Positions 18,733-29,190 of a stretch of DNA of 64,000 nucleotides are shown in pieces. The stretch's first letter is position 1. Each line of letters opens with the position of its first letter. This stretch comes from Bacteroidota bacterium (GTDB lineage Bacteria > Bacteroidota > Bacteroidia > Chitinophagales > Chitinophagaceae), in the NCBI GenBank assembly GCA_026391435.1, contig JAPLEJ010000008.1, positions 62,001 to 126,000 of the forward strand, written 5' to 3'. The position numbers and the translations under genes are program-made. Below the pieces are notes generated by a model, which saw nothing but the letters and a program-made list of their open reading frames with translations, did no database searches and was not told the origin of the DNA.

Positions 18733-21700
18733 ATGAAGCGTATTTTATCAACTCTTGTTTTTGCGTGTATGGTAATTATTACACATGCACAGGAGTCATT
18801 CCCAATTAATGGAGTAAGAGACATTCGAAGTGGATTATATGCATTTACAAATGCAACCATAATTCAAAATGAAAACACTAAAATTGAAAAGGGTGTTTTA
18901 ATAATAAAAATGGGGAAAATAGTAGCGGTGGGTGCCAACCTAACCGTACCCGCTGAAGCCATCGTTATAGATTGTGCTGGCAAATTTATTTACCCTTCCT
19001 TTATTGATCCACTAACTGATTATGGAGTTGCTGGACCCAAGCGTGCAGCGGGTGCATTTAATTTTGGCGCACCTGGACAATTTATTTCAAATAAACCGGG
19101 TCCTTATAATTGGAACCAAGCGGTAAAACCTGAATTAAATGCAGTAGAGGTTTTTAATAATGACGAAGCAACAGCTAGCGGTTATCGTGCCAATGGTTTT
19201 GGCGCAGTATTCACACATTTAAAAGATGGTTTAGCGCGTGGAACAGGTGCAGTGGTAAGCTTAGCAACTGAAAATAATAATACAGCTGTTTTAAAAACAA
19301 AAGCTGCATCAGTCTATTCTTTCGAAAAAGGAACTTCTACACAATCTTACCCAAGTAGTTTAATGGGGAGTATTGCTGTATTACGTCAAACCTATTTAGA
19401 TGCAAAGTGGTATCAAACCAAACCGGTGAGTGAAGGAACCAATCTTTCATTGGAAGCATGGAACAACAATCAAACAATGCCACAAATTTTTGCAACCGAT
19501 GATAAGTGGAATGCTGTACGTGCTGATCGTATTGGAGATGAGTTTGGAGTACAATATATTATAAGAGGTGGTGATAATGGTTATCAACGTATTGATGAAA
19601 TGGCAAAAACCAAAGCATCTTTTATTTTGGGTGTTGATTTTCCAATTGCAATGGATGTAGAAGATCCAACAGATGCTCGTTTTGTTTCATTAGCAGATAT
19701 GAAGCATTGGGAATTGGCTCCGACTAATTTAAGTGCTTTCGAAAAAGCGAATATTGTATTTAGCATTACATCGGGCGATATGAAAGATTCGAAACAATTT
19801 TTAGCAAATGTAAAAAAGGCGATTCAATATGGTTTGAGCGAATCAAAAGCATTAGAAGCATTAACCAAAACGCCTGCAACACAATTAGGTGTATACGATC
19901 AAGTGGGATCTATTGAAACAGGAAAGTGGGCAAACTTTATCATTACCACCGAACCTGTTTTTTCTAGTAATGCAAAAATTATTGAAAACTGGGTACAAGG
20001 AAACAAATATGAAGTAAATGAGGGGGAGTGGAAAAGTTTAGCAGGTAAGTATAAATTATCTATTAATAAAAACGGAACCACGACAGATTATAATTTAGAA
20101 GTGAAAAAAGATTTATCTGCATCCATTATTGGAACAGATACTTTAACAGCAAAAATTACATTAACCGAATCATTAATTAAAATAAACTTTCCTACTAAAA
20201 AAGGAAGGGGGGCTGAACAACTAAGATTAGGAGGTGTTGTTGCAGGAAATACTTGGTCTGGTGTGGGTACCGATGGAGCTGGAAGCAAAACCACTTGGAC
20301 GGCTTCCTTTACTGGAGCGATGGCTGCTGCAATTGAAAACAAACGACCAGCTGATAGCGTTAAAACCATATCAAAAATAACTTTTCCATTTGTAGGATAC
20401 GGTAACGAAGTGGTACCTAAACAAGAAACTATTTTAATTAAAAATGCAACTGTATGGACGAATGAAAAAGAAGGTGTTTTGCAAAATACAGATGTATTAA
20501 TTAAAGCAGGAAAAATTAGTAAAATTGGTAAAAATATTACTGATGCAACGGCAAAGATGATAGACGGAACTGGGAAACATCTTAGCGCGGGTATTATTGA
20601 CGAGCACTCACATATCGCAGCTATGTCCATCAACGAAGGTGGTCAATCGGTAACTTCAGAAGTACGCATTGCCGACAATTTAAACCCAGAGGACATTAAT
20701 ATATATCGTCAATTAAGTGGTGGTGTTACCAGTTCTCATATTTTACACGGTTCTGCGAACACGATTGGTGGACAAACTCAATTAATTAAATTACGCTGGG
20801 GTGTAAACGAAGAGGGATTAAAATTTGCAGGAGCAGATGGGTTTATAAAATTTGCATTAGGTGAAAACGTAAAGCGCACCACCAGTCAAAGCAACAATCG
20901 CTATCCTGATACAAGAATGGGGGTAGAAGAAGTTTTAAATGATGCTTTTGATAGAGCCGTAGATTATCAAAAAACTTTAAAAGCAAATCCAGCAGCTCGT
21001 CACGATTTAGAATTAGACGCCCTTGTTGAGATAATGAATAAAAAGCGTTTCATTACTTGTCACTCGTATGTTCAACCTGAAATTACGTATATGATGCGTG
21101 TTGGTGAAAAATATGGATTTACAGTGAACACCTTTACGCATATATTAGAAGGTTATAAAGTAGCCGATAAAATGAAAAAGCATGGTGCAACAGCCTCCAC
21201 TTTCTCTGATTGGTTTATGTATAAAACCGAAGTACAAGACGCGATCGCCTATAATGCTGCAATAATGCAAAAAGTAGGTTTAAATGTTTGTATCAATTCA
21301 GACGACGCCGAAATGGCTCGTCGTCTTAATCAAGAAGCTGGTAAAATTGTAAAATACGGCGGGGTAAGCGAGGAAGACGCATTGAAAATGGTCACCCTAA
21401 ATCCTGCTAAAGCATTGCACGTTGCTGATAAAGTGGGTAGCATCAAAACAGGTAAAGACGCAGATGTCGTGTTGTGGTCAGATCATCCTTTAAGCATTTA
21501 TGCAAAAGTTGAAAACACTATTGTAGATGGTATTGTTTATTTTGATAGAAGTAAAGATGCCGAAATGAGTAAAAAAATTACCAACGAAAAAACTAAGTTA
21601 ATTCAAAAAATGTTGGGTGAAAAAAGAGCGGGAATGCCTATGCGTGGCGCAGCTCCTAGCTTTCAAATTCTTTTAACCTGTGGTGATCACGAACACGAAG

Positions 21701-21738
21701 ATCATATGGCCACCATTTATGAAAATCAAAATAATTAA
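18733..21738 (+). CDS. Exported amidohydrolase, two-lobed
   Basis: A 1001-residue secreted amidohydrolase-superfamily protein (imidazolonepropionase-like). A Sec signal ends after ITHAQ (residue 20). The first half (to about 430) has the amidohydrolase fold order but lacks the HxH metal motif (YPSFIDPLTDYG). A middle beta-rich segment (about 430-545) joins it to a second, complete amidohydrolase half: GIIDEHSHIAAMS (His625, His627), TCHSYV, TFTHILEG and INSDDAEMARR. It ends with an acidic/His tail (HEHEDHM). I start at the ATG at 18733; the TTG at 18727 only adds two residues. The related gene follows after 3 bases. The substrate may be a cyclic amide or dipeptide; unknown. Confidence 0.85.
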   Translation: MKRILSTLVFACMVIITHAQESFPINGVRDIRSGLYAFTNATIIQNENTKIEKGVLIIKMGKIVAVGANLTVPAEAIVIDCAGKFIYPSFIDPLTDYGVAGPKRAAGAFNFGAPGQFISNKPGPYNWNQAVKPELNAVEVFNNDEATASGYRANGFGAVFTHLKDGLARGTGAVVSLATENNNTAVLKTKAASVYSFEKGTSTQSYPSSLMGSIAVLRQTYLDAKWYQTKPVSEGTNLSLEAWNNNQTMPQIFATDDKWNAVRADRIGDEFGVQYIIRGGDNGYQRIDEMAKTKASFILGVDFPIAMDVEDPTDARFVSLADMKHWELAPTNLSAFEKANIVFSITSGDMKDSKQFLANVKKAIQYGLSESKALEALTKTPATQLGVYDQVGSIETGKWANFIITTEPVFSSNAKIIENWVQGNKYEVNEGEWKSLAGKYKLSINKNGTTTDYNLEVKKDLSASIIGTDTLTAKITLTESLIKINFPTKKGRGAEQLRLGGVVAGNTWSGVGTDGAGSKTTWTASFTGAMAAAIENKRPADSVKTISKITFPFVGYGNEVVPKQETILIKNATVWTNEKEGVLQNTDVLIKAGKISKIGKNITDATAKMIDGTGKHLSAGIIDEHSHIAAMSINEGGQSVTSEVRIADNLNPEDINIYRQLSGGVTSSHILHGSANTIGGQTQLIKLRWGVNEEGLKFAGADGFIKFALGENVKRTTSQSNNRYPDTRMGVEEVLNDAFDRAVDYQKTLKANPAARHDLELDALVEIMNKKRFITCHSYVQPEITYMMRVGEKYGFTVNTFTHILEGYKVADKMKKHGATASTFSDWFMYKTEVQDAIAYNAAIMQKVGLNVCINSDDAEMARRLNQEAGKIVKYGGVSEEDALKMVTLNPAKALHVADKVGSIKTGKDADVVLWSDHPLSIYAKVENTIVDGIVYFDRSKDAEMSKKITNEKTKLIQKMLGEKRAGMPMRGAAPSFQILLTCGDHEHEDHMATIYENQNN

Positions 21739-21741
21739 TTT

Positions 21742-23058
21742 ATGCAAAACAAATATTCAAAATTATTTATAGCTTCTCTTTCTTTATTGGCTATTACCGT
21801 ATCCGCACAGGAAACGGTTTATCCTGTCTTGCCACAAAAGGGAATCACTGCAATCACTCATGCATCAGTGCATGTTGGAAATGGAACCGTATTAACAGAC
21901 GCCACCATTTTATTTGAAAAAGGAAAGATCACAGCAGTTGGTAATGGCATTGCTTTACCAAAAGGGGCTACGGAAATTGATGCAACGGGAAAGGAAGTAT
22001 ATCCTGGATTAATTTTACCGAACTCCTCATTAGGATTGCGTGAAATTAGTAGTGGTGTTAGGGGAAGTAACGACTTTCAAGAAATAGGCGACAACAACTC
22101 TGACATTCGCAGCATTGTTTCATATAACACGGACTCTAAAATCATCAATGTATTGCGTGCTAATGGTATTTTATTAGCACAGGTATCTCCTTCTGGTGAT
22201 TTAATTGAAGGAAGATCAAGCGTGGTACAATTAGATGCTTGGAATTATGAAGACGCAGAATACAAAGCCAATACTGGAATGTTTATTAACATGCCCTCTC
22301 TAATGGCACGCCGTGGTGGTCGTGGTGGTTATGTGCGTCAACCAGGTGGTGGTGGTGATCCGGTTAAAATAGCTTTTGAAAAAATTGAAATTATTAAAAA
22401 CTACTTAACAGATGCAAAAGCATATTGTCAAGAAAAAATTCACACAACAAATAATTTAAAACTAGAGGCGGCACGCGCGCTTTTTGAAGGTCAAACAAAA
22501 TTATATGTTCGTGCGAATGAAGTAAAACAAATGCTAATCGCAATTGATTTAGGAAAAACATTTGGCATAAATATTGTTATTGTAGGCGGATCTGAAAGCT
22601 TTCAAATTGCGGGTCTTTTAGCTGAAAATAAAATTCCAGTTATTTTAGATCAAGAACATGCACTACCGTCTACCGAAGATGATGATATTGATCAACCTTA
22701 TAAAACACCAGCGCAATTACAAAAAGCGGGTGTGTTATTTGCACTAAACGATATGTCTGACAATACCAAACAAAGAAACCTAAGCTTTAACGCTGGTACT
22801 GCAGCAGCCTATGGTTTGAGCAAAGAGGAGGCGCTTTCAGCCATTACATTAAATGCGGCTAAGGTTTTGGGAATTGATAATATCACAGGATCTATCGAAA
22901 CGGGTAAAGATGCCAATATCATCATTAGCACAGGAGATATTTTAGATATGAGGGGTAACCAATTGTCACAAGCCTTTATACAGGGTCGTATGATTTCACT
23001 AGATAATAAACAGCTTCAATTATACGAGCGTTATAAACATAAGTATAGTATAAAATAA
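21742..23058 (+). CDS. Exported amidohydrolase-like protein lacking metal motif
   Basis: A 438-residue secreted paralogue of the preceding protein's N-terminal half. The signal peptide ends near ITVSAQ (residue 23). The fold markers are present (GATEIDATGKEVYPGLILPN, LSAITLNAAKVLGID, GSIETGKDANIIIS), but the position of the catalytic HxH reads LPNSS, and no later His ligands are evident. A Gly/Arg-rich stretch (about 190-210) is unusual. Given 3-base spacing it is co-transcribed with the active two-lobed enzyme and may form a complex with it as a non-catalytic subunit; this is inference. Confidence 0.82.
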   Translation: MQNKYSKLFIASLSLLAITVSAQETVYPVLPQKGITAITHASVHVGNGTVLTDATILFEKGKITAVGNGIALPKGATEIDATGKEVYPGLILPNSSLGLREISSGVRGSNDFQEIGDNNSDIRSIVSYNTDSKIINVLRANGILLAQVSPSGDLIEGRSSVVQLDAWNYEDAEYKANTGMFINMPSLMARRGGRGGYVRQPGGGGDPVKIAFEKIEIIKNYLTDAKAYCQEKIHTTNNLKLEAARALFEGQTKLYVRANEVKQMLIAIDLGKTFGINIVIVGGSESFQIAGLLAENKIPVILDQEHALPSTEDDDIDQPYKTPAQLQKAGVLFALNDMSDNTKQRNLSFNAGTAAAYGLSKEEALSAITLNAAKVLGIDNITGSIETGKDANIIISTGDILDMRGNQLSQAFIQGRMISLDNKQLQLYERYKHKYSIK

Positions 23059-23068
23059 ATATTTTGAC

Positions 23069-23097
23069 CGGCCACTTGTTAAGTGGCCGTTTTTTTT
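23069..23097 (+). terminator. Intrinsic terminator after amidohydrolase pair
   Basis: CGGCCACTT-GTT-AAGTGGCCG, a perfect 9-bp GC-rich stem with 3-base loop, followed by eight T. It starts 10 bases after the stop and ends 15 bases before the polA ATG. Confidence 0.93.
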
Positions 23098-23112
23098 GGG
23101 TATCTTAGCAAC

Positions 23113-26025
23113 ATGTCTAAAAAACTATTTTTATTGGATGCATTAGCGCTAATTTACCGCGCTTATTATGCCCTAATTCGTACACCCCGCATCACCACAA
23201 CGGGCATTAATACCAATGCGCAATTTGGTTTTACCAATACCCTGCTTGAAATTATACGCAAGGAAAACCCCACTCATATTGCGGTGTGTTTTGATACACA
23301 TGCGCCTACCGAAAGGCATATCGACTTTGCTGACTACAAAGCAAACCGACAAGAAACACCCGAAGACTTATTAAGCTCACTTCCTCATATTAAAGCCATT
23401 ATTGAAGGATTTAATATACCCGTGATTGAATATGACGGATATGAGGCAGACGATATCATTGGCACCCTGGCTTGGCAAGCGGCGGACATGGGTTATGAGG
23501 TTTATATGGTGACACCCGATAAAGACTACGGTCAATTATTAATACATCCCAATGTGTTTATATGGAAACCTCCTGCATTTGGTAATAAGGAAGAAATTGT
23601 GGATGCTAAAAAGATTTGTGAGAAATGGGATATACAAAGGGTGGAACAAGTAATAGACATGCTGGGTTTAATGGGGGATGCATCTGATAATATTCCGGGC
23701 ATTCCGGGCGTGGGCGAAAAAACAGCTGCAAAACTTTTGAAATTATATGATACACTAGAAGGCGTATTAGATAATGCCGATAAAATAACAGGTGCAATGG
23801 GCGAAAAAGTGCGCGCAGGAAAAGCGTCTGCTATTATGAGTAAAAAACTAGCGACTATTATAACCAATGTACCAGTACAATTTCATGAAGAAGATTTTAG
23901 GTTAAAAGAAAAAAATAAAGGAGCGCTTACAGAAATATTCAATGAGCTAGAATTTAAAACCTTAGGCAAAAGAATATTGGGAGATGATTTTGCAATTACA
24001 AATACACCATCTAAAAGTGAAGAGGGGTCTTTACAACAACAAACTGATTTATTTGGGAACACCGTAAATGTAAAACCTCCAAAACAAAAAACTAGTAAAA
24101 AAACAGGTGAAGACGAAATCGTCGCAACGGGAGAAGAGGAGGATAATACTGATGAAAATGATTTTGGTGGAAGGGATGAGGCGGCGCTTGTAGTTAATAA
24201 AAACATTGACAATACAGCACATGATTATATGTCAGTGGTGGGTGAAAAAGCAATAGATGAATTAATTGCCACTCTAGTAAAACAAAAAGAAATTTGTATT
24301 GATACTGAAACAACCGGTGTCGATGCTAATAATGTTTCATTAGTAGGATTAAGTTTTTCATTTAAAGAACACGAGGGCTATTATATACCAGTTGAAGATG
24401 ATGGTGATGGAAAAAATGGAGCTGCTTACATTTTAAATAAATTTAAACCGCTTTTTGAGGATGTAAATATTACTTGGATAGGACAAAACTTAAAATATGA
24501 TTTTTTGGTTTTGAAATGGTATGGGGTAGAATTAAAAGGAAAAACCTTTGACACCATGTTGGCGCACTATGTAATAGAGCCAGAAGGCAGGAGAGGAATG
24601 GATTTACTTAGTGCACAATTTTTAGGATATGAACCAGTTTCTATCACCACTATCATTGGAAAGAAAGGGAAAAATCAAGGCAGCATGCGTGATGCGCCAA
24701 TTGAACAAATAACACAATACGCAGCCGAAGATGCTGACATTACACTTCAACTTAAAAATTGTTTTGCACCTCTGATAAAAAAAAGAGGGGTTGAACAAAT
24801 TTTTAATGAAGTAGAAAACCCACTGGTGCGCGTATTGGTCGATATGGAATACGAGGGGGTAAAAGTAGACACCTCTTTTTTAAGTGAATATAGTAAGGTG
24901 TTAGAGGTGGATGCGAAGATTAGCGAAGAGCGCGTATACGAACAGGCAGGTGTAAGATTTAATTTAGCCTCTCCTAAACAATTAGGTGAGGTGTTGTTTG
25001 ATATTTTAAAATTAGATGCAAAAGCTAAAAAAACAAAAACAGGACAATACGCAACCGGCGAAGATGTTTTACAAAAAATGGCAGCCAGGCATAAAATAGT
25101 AGACGACATTTTAAATTTTAGAGAACTAACCAAATTAAAGTCTACTTATGTCGATTCTGTTCCTGCATTAATAAATCCAAAAACAGGGCGCATTCATACA
25201 AGCTATGCACAAGCAGTAGCGGTAACGGGAAGATTAAGTAGCACCAACCCTAATTTGCAAAATATTCCAATTAGAAGTGAACGTGGTAGAGAAATAAGAA
25301 AAGCATTTATTCCAAGAGATCCTAGCCGCGTATTAATAAGCGCTGATTATTCTCAAATTGAATTAAGAATTGTAGCCGCAATGAGCGCAGATCCTAATAT
25401 GTGCGAAGCGTTTAAACAAGGAAAGGACATTCATACAGCAACCGCTGCGAAAGTATATGGCATTGAAGAAAGCGCAGTAACCAAGGAAATGCGTTATAAA
25501 GCGAAGAGTGTCAACTTTGGTATCATATATGGTCAGGGGGCTTTTGGATTGGCCGAAAATCTTGGTATTCCTAGAGCAGAAGCAAAAGAAATAATTGACA
25601 ATTATAAAAAAGAATTTCCCAATATTCAGTTGTACATGGACCAACAAATTAACAAGGCAAAAGAAATTGGTTATGTTGAAACGCTGATGGGGCGCAAGCG
25701 CTGGCTAAGAGATATTAATAGTAGTAATTTTACCGTTCGGGGCTTTGCAGAACGAAATGCTATTAACTCTCCTATTCAGGGGTCGGCAGCTGATATGATT
25801 AAATTGGCGATGATAAAAATTCATGCTGAAATGAAAAAATCAAAATGGGATTCTAAAATGATTTTACAAGTACACGATGAATTGGTTTTTGATGCAACAG
25901 AAAAAGAGGTGCCCGCACTAAAGGAGTTAATATTGAAATGTATGAAAACCGCTATGGAATTACCTAATGGTGTTCCTGTTGAAGCCGAAGTGGGTGTTGG
26001 AAAAAACTGGTTAGAGGCGCACTAA
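23113..26025 (+). CDS. polA: DNA polymerase I
   Basis: A 970-residue three-domain polymerase for Okazaki-fragment processing and repair. The 5' nuclease domain (1-290) contains LLDALALIYRAYYAL and VTPDKDYGQLL. The 3'-5' proofreading exonuclease is intact, with DTETTG (Asp397, Glu399). The polymerase domain shows DYSQIELR (Asp745), the O-helix region KSVNFGIIYGQGAFGL and HDELVFD (Asp922). A roughly 60-residue acidic, low-complexity linker (about 310-370) joins the first two domains and is longer than in E. coli. I use the ATG at 23113: the upstream in-frame GTG at 23083 is inside a terminator stem. TATCTTAG just upstream may be its -7 element. Confidence 0.97.
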   Translation: MSKKLFLLDALALIYRAYYALIRTPRITTTGINTNAQFGFTNTLLEIIRKENPTHIAVCFDTHAPTERHIDFADYKANRQETPEDLLSSLPHIKAIIEGFNIPVIEYDGYEADDIIGTLAWQAADMGYEVYMVTPDKDYGQLLIHPNVFIWKPPAFGNKEEIVDAKKICEKWDIQRVEQVIDMLGLMGDASDNIPGIPGVGEKTAAKLLKLYDTLEGVLDNADKITGAMGEKVRAGKASAIMSKKLATIITNVPVQFHEEDFRLKEKNKGALTEIFNELEFKTLGKRILGDDFAITNTPSKSEEGSLQQQTDLFGNTVNVKPPKQKTSKKTGEDEIVATGEEEDNTDENDFGGRDEAALVVNKNIDNTAHDYMSVVGEKAIDELIATLVKQKEICIDTETTGVDANNVSLVGLSFSFKEHEGYYIPVEDDGDGKNGAAYILNKFKPLFEDVNITWIGQNLKYDFLVLKWYGVELKGKTFDTMLAHYVIEPEGRRGMDLLSAQFLGYEPVSITTIIGKKGKNQGSMRDAPIEQITQYAAEDADITLQLKNCFAPLIKKRGVEQIFNEVENPLVRVLVDMEYEGVKVDTSFLSEYSKVLEVDAKISEERVYEQAGVRFNLASPKQLGEVLFDILKLDAKAKKTKTGQYATGEDVLQKMAARHKIVDDILNFRELTKLKSTYVDSVPALINPKTGRIHTSYAQAVAVTGRLSSTNPNLQNIPIRSERGREIRKAFIPRDPSRVLISADYSQIELRIVAAMSADPNMCEAFKQGKDIHTATAAKVYGIEESAVTKEMRYKAKSVNFGIIYGQGAFGLAENLGIPRAEAKEIIDNYKKEFPNIQLYMDQQINKAKEIGYVETLMGRKRWLRDINSSNFTVRGFAERNAINSPIQGSAADMIKLAMIKIHAEMKKSKWDSKMILQVHDELVFDATEKEVPALKELILKCMKTAMELPNGVPVEAEVGVGKNWLEAH

Positions 26026-26026
26026 A

Positions 26027-26536
26027 CTATGCTTTCTTTTTGTATACAGGAACGGTGCTACAAGGCTCTCCGTACATAATACTTTTTACCGTAGGCCTTA
26101 ATTTTTGTGTAATCGCGATATAGGCCGACTCACCAATAGGTGTATCGCCACAACCCTTGATCACCACTCGTTGATCTAAATAATCATTTGCATTAATTGC
26201 AAAAATTCCTTGTAATAATATTTGTTCGCGAACCTTTGCTTCATCACCAAAAAAAACGGAGTGTGCAAATGGATTAAGAGAGGATACCACTAACATATTG
26301 GCCCACATTGGAATAATTGCATCGGTAGAACAAAAAATTCTCACTATTTTATTTTCATAATGAGACCAGTCAATCTCATTTAGAGAGGCCCTAAACTCTT
26401 TCTCTTTTAAAATCAATTCTTTAAATAAAAAGGGCTTTATATCAAAAATAGCCACCTCGTTGCTTGGAATAAACTCAGCAAGATCAATACTAATTAAACC
26501 ACTCTCGGCTACCTTATTTATAAAAGTGTCTGACAT
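26027..26536 (-). CDS. DUF2480 family protein
   Basis: A 169-residue cytosolic protein of the DUF2480 family, known from Bacteroidota and without an assigned function. Family features include the segment CSTDAIIPMWANMLV and VVIKGCGD in the C-terminal half. It converges with polA, one base between stops. A TAATTTTG -7-like element lies 5 bases before its ATG, so the mRNA may be nearly leaderless. Confidence 0.85.
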   Translation of the reverse strand: MSDTFINKVAESGLISIDLAEFIPSNEVAIFDIKPFLFKELILKEKEFRASLNEIDWSHYENKIVRIFCSTDAIIPMWANMLVVSSLNPFAHSVFFGDEAKVREQILLQGIFAINANDYLDQRVVIKGCGDTPIGESAYIAITQKLRPTVKSIMYGEPCSTVPVYKKKA

Positions 26537-26580
26537 AAAGCAAAATTAAGTACTATTTTGTTGTGATGTTGTCGAACTTA

Positions 26581-26613
26581 GAAAAAGAAAGGGCCCCGAA
26601 TAATCGGAGCCCT
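26581..26613 (-). terminator. Intrinsic terminator after PpiD-like gene
   Basis: Reading the minus strand, GGGCTCCGA and TCGGGGCCC form a 9-bp stem with one G-U pair and a 4-base loop, followed by TTTCTTTTTC. It lies 23 bases beyond the stop codon of the PpiD-like gene and upstream of the DUF2480 start. Confidence 0.85.
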
Positions 26614-26635
26614 CGTTCTTTATAAAGAGGTAATA

Positions 26636-28720
26636 TTAATAAACCTTGTTTCTGTTGTCTTTAATGTTAGCCACTTTTTTAAGCGCTACATTGGTTCTAA
26701 ACATAACATTTCTAAGGCGTTGAAGGGTTTCATCCTTAAATAATGAAGGGTCCTGTTGTGTTGCCTTTGCTCCTAGTGCGGTAACACTTACTACAAAGAC
26801 ACCTGTATTTCCGGCGATGGGTTCGCTTACCTTATTAATTAGGTTTTTATTAAATGCGGCCCCTACCACTTTTGGTTCGTTTCCAATATTAGGAAGGGTT
26901 GAAAAGCTATAAATAATACTATCTAATTTTTGAACTACTGTTTTTCCACCAGTAGCATACGCTTCTAATGTGTTTCCTTTAAATGTATTTTTTATACTTG
27001 TCGCCTTTTTTTGATCTCTGATCATTCCCCCTACTTGGGGCCTTCCAGCTTCAGCACTCATTAAACCCTTTTTTTCTTCACTTGTGATGATGGCCACTAA
27101 ATAATTATCCGCCACCTCAAATGGTTCTGAAACATCATTAACACCCTTATCAAAAACCCAACGCACCATCGATCTTGATTCTCCAACACCCTGAATACTA
27201 AAATCATTTAGCTTAATGCCAGTAGCGGGAAGCGCTTGTTTATTAATTTTTACAGCGTTGGTGTTAAAGCTTTTTTGATCCGTACACGAAGTTGCAAACT
27301 GCGCGGCAGCGGTTGATGCTGCGTTAATTGTTTCAGAGCTTGGTAATAAAGGCTTGGACAAATAAGCAATTTTATAGGCGGTAGATCTTGGTGTTTGTTT
27401 TAAAACCTCAACATAATGATAACCAAATTCTGTTTTTATAACCTGTTTAGTTCCTACGGGATTACTAAAAGAGAAATCATTAAAAATGGGTGTCATTTGT
27501 GCTTGCGGAAACATTTCAATTTTTCCGTTTAATGTTTTACTACCTTGATCATCGGAGTATTTTTGACAAAGCACATCAAAAGAAGCGCCGCCTTTGATAG
27601 CAATACTAATACTATCTGCTAATTTTTTTGCAATGCTGTCTATTTTTATTTGTTGTCCATTTTGTGGGTTCATCGTGGCAATTAATATGTGTCTTACACT
27701 TGCGCTATCGGGCCACTGTGTTACACCAACCACCTTTGCAATCGTATAATTTTTTGAATCTAGATAAGGCCCAAATACACCACCGATGGGTAATGATAAT
27801 ATAGAATCTTTTTGGGGAACCTGTATTCTGTTTTTGCTTAAAAAACTATTATAATAAACGTTTTCGCTTCCAACTTTATTTAGAAAAGAAACAACGTCTG
27901 TTGTTTTTTTGAAATCTTCTTTAAGGACTGCCGCTTGAGTGTATGCCGCAACCGAATCGTTGTGTGATGGTGCAGCGCTAAAAGAAACGAAGCTAATATT
28001 TCTAGTTGTTTCATCAACCTGGTAAGCAGGAGCGTTTTCTTTTAAATAAGTTTCTACCTCTTGGTTAGAAATTTTTATCGTGCTATCTAATATTGAATTA
28101 TAAGGAATACCAACTAGTGAAATATTTGATATCGCTTTTGTTTCTGTAAATTCTTTATCAGACAACCATTTAGGAAGTTGAATCCCCTTAATCACTAAAG
28201 CTTGGTATTTACTTCTTTGTCTATTTTCAATAGAGGGGGCGATGTAAAAGTTTTCTATTTGATTAATCTGTTCTTTATTCTTGCTCTTTTTTATTTGCGC
28301 AATCGCTTGTCTTGCATCATTAACCCTAAACTCTCCAGTTGCTCTATCTGTAAACTCTTGTTTAAAGGGAGATTCATTTCCAAACAACACATCGTTGAGC
28401 TCTTTATTTCCTACAGTAATACCAAGTTTTTCTTCTTCTGATTTAAACAATAAAAGGTCAACCTCTTGATTCCAAAGAAAACCAATAATCTGCTCTCTTT
28501 TAATACCCTGGGATGCATAATTTTGTACCTGTATTTCTACTTTTTGCTCGAATTCACTTTTTTTGATTTCGGTGCCGTTTACTGATCCAAGGTTATTAGT
28601 ATTACTACCTCTATTTTGGCGGCCCACCCCATCTTGTAAAATAAAAGCAACTAGTGCTATTACAATAATAGTAAAGATGATCCAAGCACCTCTTTCGCGA
28701 ATGTTCTGAATAATTGACAT
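26636..28720 (-). CDS. Membrane-anchored peptidyl-prolyl isomerase (PpiD/SurA-like)
   Basis: A 694-residue periplasmic folding factor. A single N-terminal membrane segment (about residues 12-31, WIIFTIIVIALVAFILQD) anchors it; a SurA-N-like helical domain follows and a parvulin-type PPIase domain lies at about 343-435 (SVRHILIATMNPQNG, GYHYVEVLKQ). A second, divergent parvulin-like region is likely near 540-620. This is the PpiD arrangement, assisting outer-membrane protein folding at the inner membrane. I prefer the ATG at 28720 (MSIIQNIRERG, the usual start of the family) to the one 8 codons upstream. TATTTTTG at 28742-28749 may be the -7 element. Confidence 0.9.
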   Translation of the reverse strand: MSIIQNIRERGAWIIFTIIVIALVAFILQDGVGRQNRGSNTNNLGSVNGTEIKKSEFEQKVEIQVQNYASQGIKREQIIGFLWNQEVDLLLFKSEEEKLGITVGNKELNDVLFGNESPFKQEFTDRATGEFRVNDARQAIAQIKKSKNKEQINQIENFYIAPSIENRQRSKYQALVIKGIQLPKWLSDKEFTETKAISNISLVGIPYNSILDSTIKISNQEVETYLKENAPAYQVDETTRNISFVSFSAAPSHNDSVAAYTQAAVLKEDFKKTTDVVSFLNKVGSENVYYNSFLSKNRIQVPQKDSILSLPIGGVFGPYLDSKNYTIAKVVGVTQWPDSASVRHILIATMNPQNGQQIKIDSIAKKLADSISIAIKGGASFDVLCQKYSDDQGSKTLNGKIEMFPQAQMTPIFNDFSFSNPVGTKQVIKTEFGYHYVEVLKQTPRSTAYKIAYLSKPLLPSSETINAASTAAAQFATSCTDQKSFNTNAVKINKQALPATGIKLNDFSIQGVGESRSMVRWVFDKGVNDVSEPFEVADNYLVAIITSEEKKGLMSAEAGRPQVGGMIRDQKKATSIKNTFKGNTLEAYATGGKTVVQKLDSIIYSFSTLPNIGNEPKVVGAAFNKNLINKVSEPIAGNTGVFVVSVTALGAKATQQDPSLFKDETLQRLRNVMFRTNVALKKVANIKDNRNKVY

Positions 28721-29040
28721 ATATCTATAATTATAGGAGAGCAAAAATAATGTTTTCTAGCGTCTAAATAGGCGTCTGGGGTGAATTTTGAGGTGTTTTT
28801 TTAATAAAAGCCTAAATATAAATACACATTGGCTGGGTGGATAAATAAAAAATTAGTGGATATCTACCCTTTTTACCTGAATAAACCTGCAGAAAAATAG
28901 AATAACAATATTAGGTGGGATTAATAACTAACTAATACAGATTTTAAGGGTGATGTTATCCCCGTTAATTAACAGTGTGTAATTTGTTTATTAAAAAAAT
29001 TAAGTATTAAATATGATATATAATTAAATATTATTTTTTA

Positions 29041-29190
29041 ATGAAAACCAATACTAGTAATGTTATTAGGCGTTTCATAAAAAAAGAATATGTAAAAATA
29101 TTATTAAAGTATTGTGTTAATAAAATAGATGTTAAGATATTAACACCCGTAATAGTATTAGGTTATTTATATAAATGTATTAATACTTAA
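29041..29190 (+). CDS. Possible 49-codon small ORF
   Basis: ATG at 29041 opens 49 codons ending in TAA: a short basic peptide (start MKTNTSNVIRRFIKKEYVK) with a hydrophobic stretch ILTPVIVLGYLY. It lies alone in the AT-rich gap. There is no ribosome-binding site or recognised family, and chance is a good explanation. Confidence 0.15.
   Translation: MKTNTSNVIRRFIKKEYVKILLKYCVNKIDVKILTPVIVLGYLYKCINT

Noticed and set aside
20088-20633. 181-codon antisense ORF in the two-lobed amidohydrolase
   Set aside because: It is antisense to a clear coding sequence; its composition is that of a shadow frame.
23083-23112. GTG start for polA at 23083
   Set aside because: It falls within the 3' arm of a strong terminator stem; the ATG at 23113 begins the family's usual N terminus.
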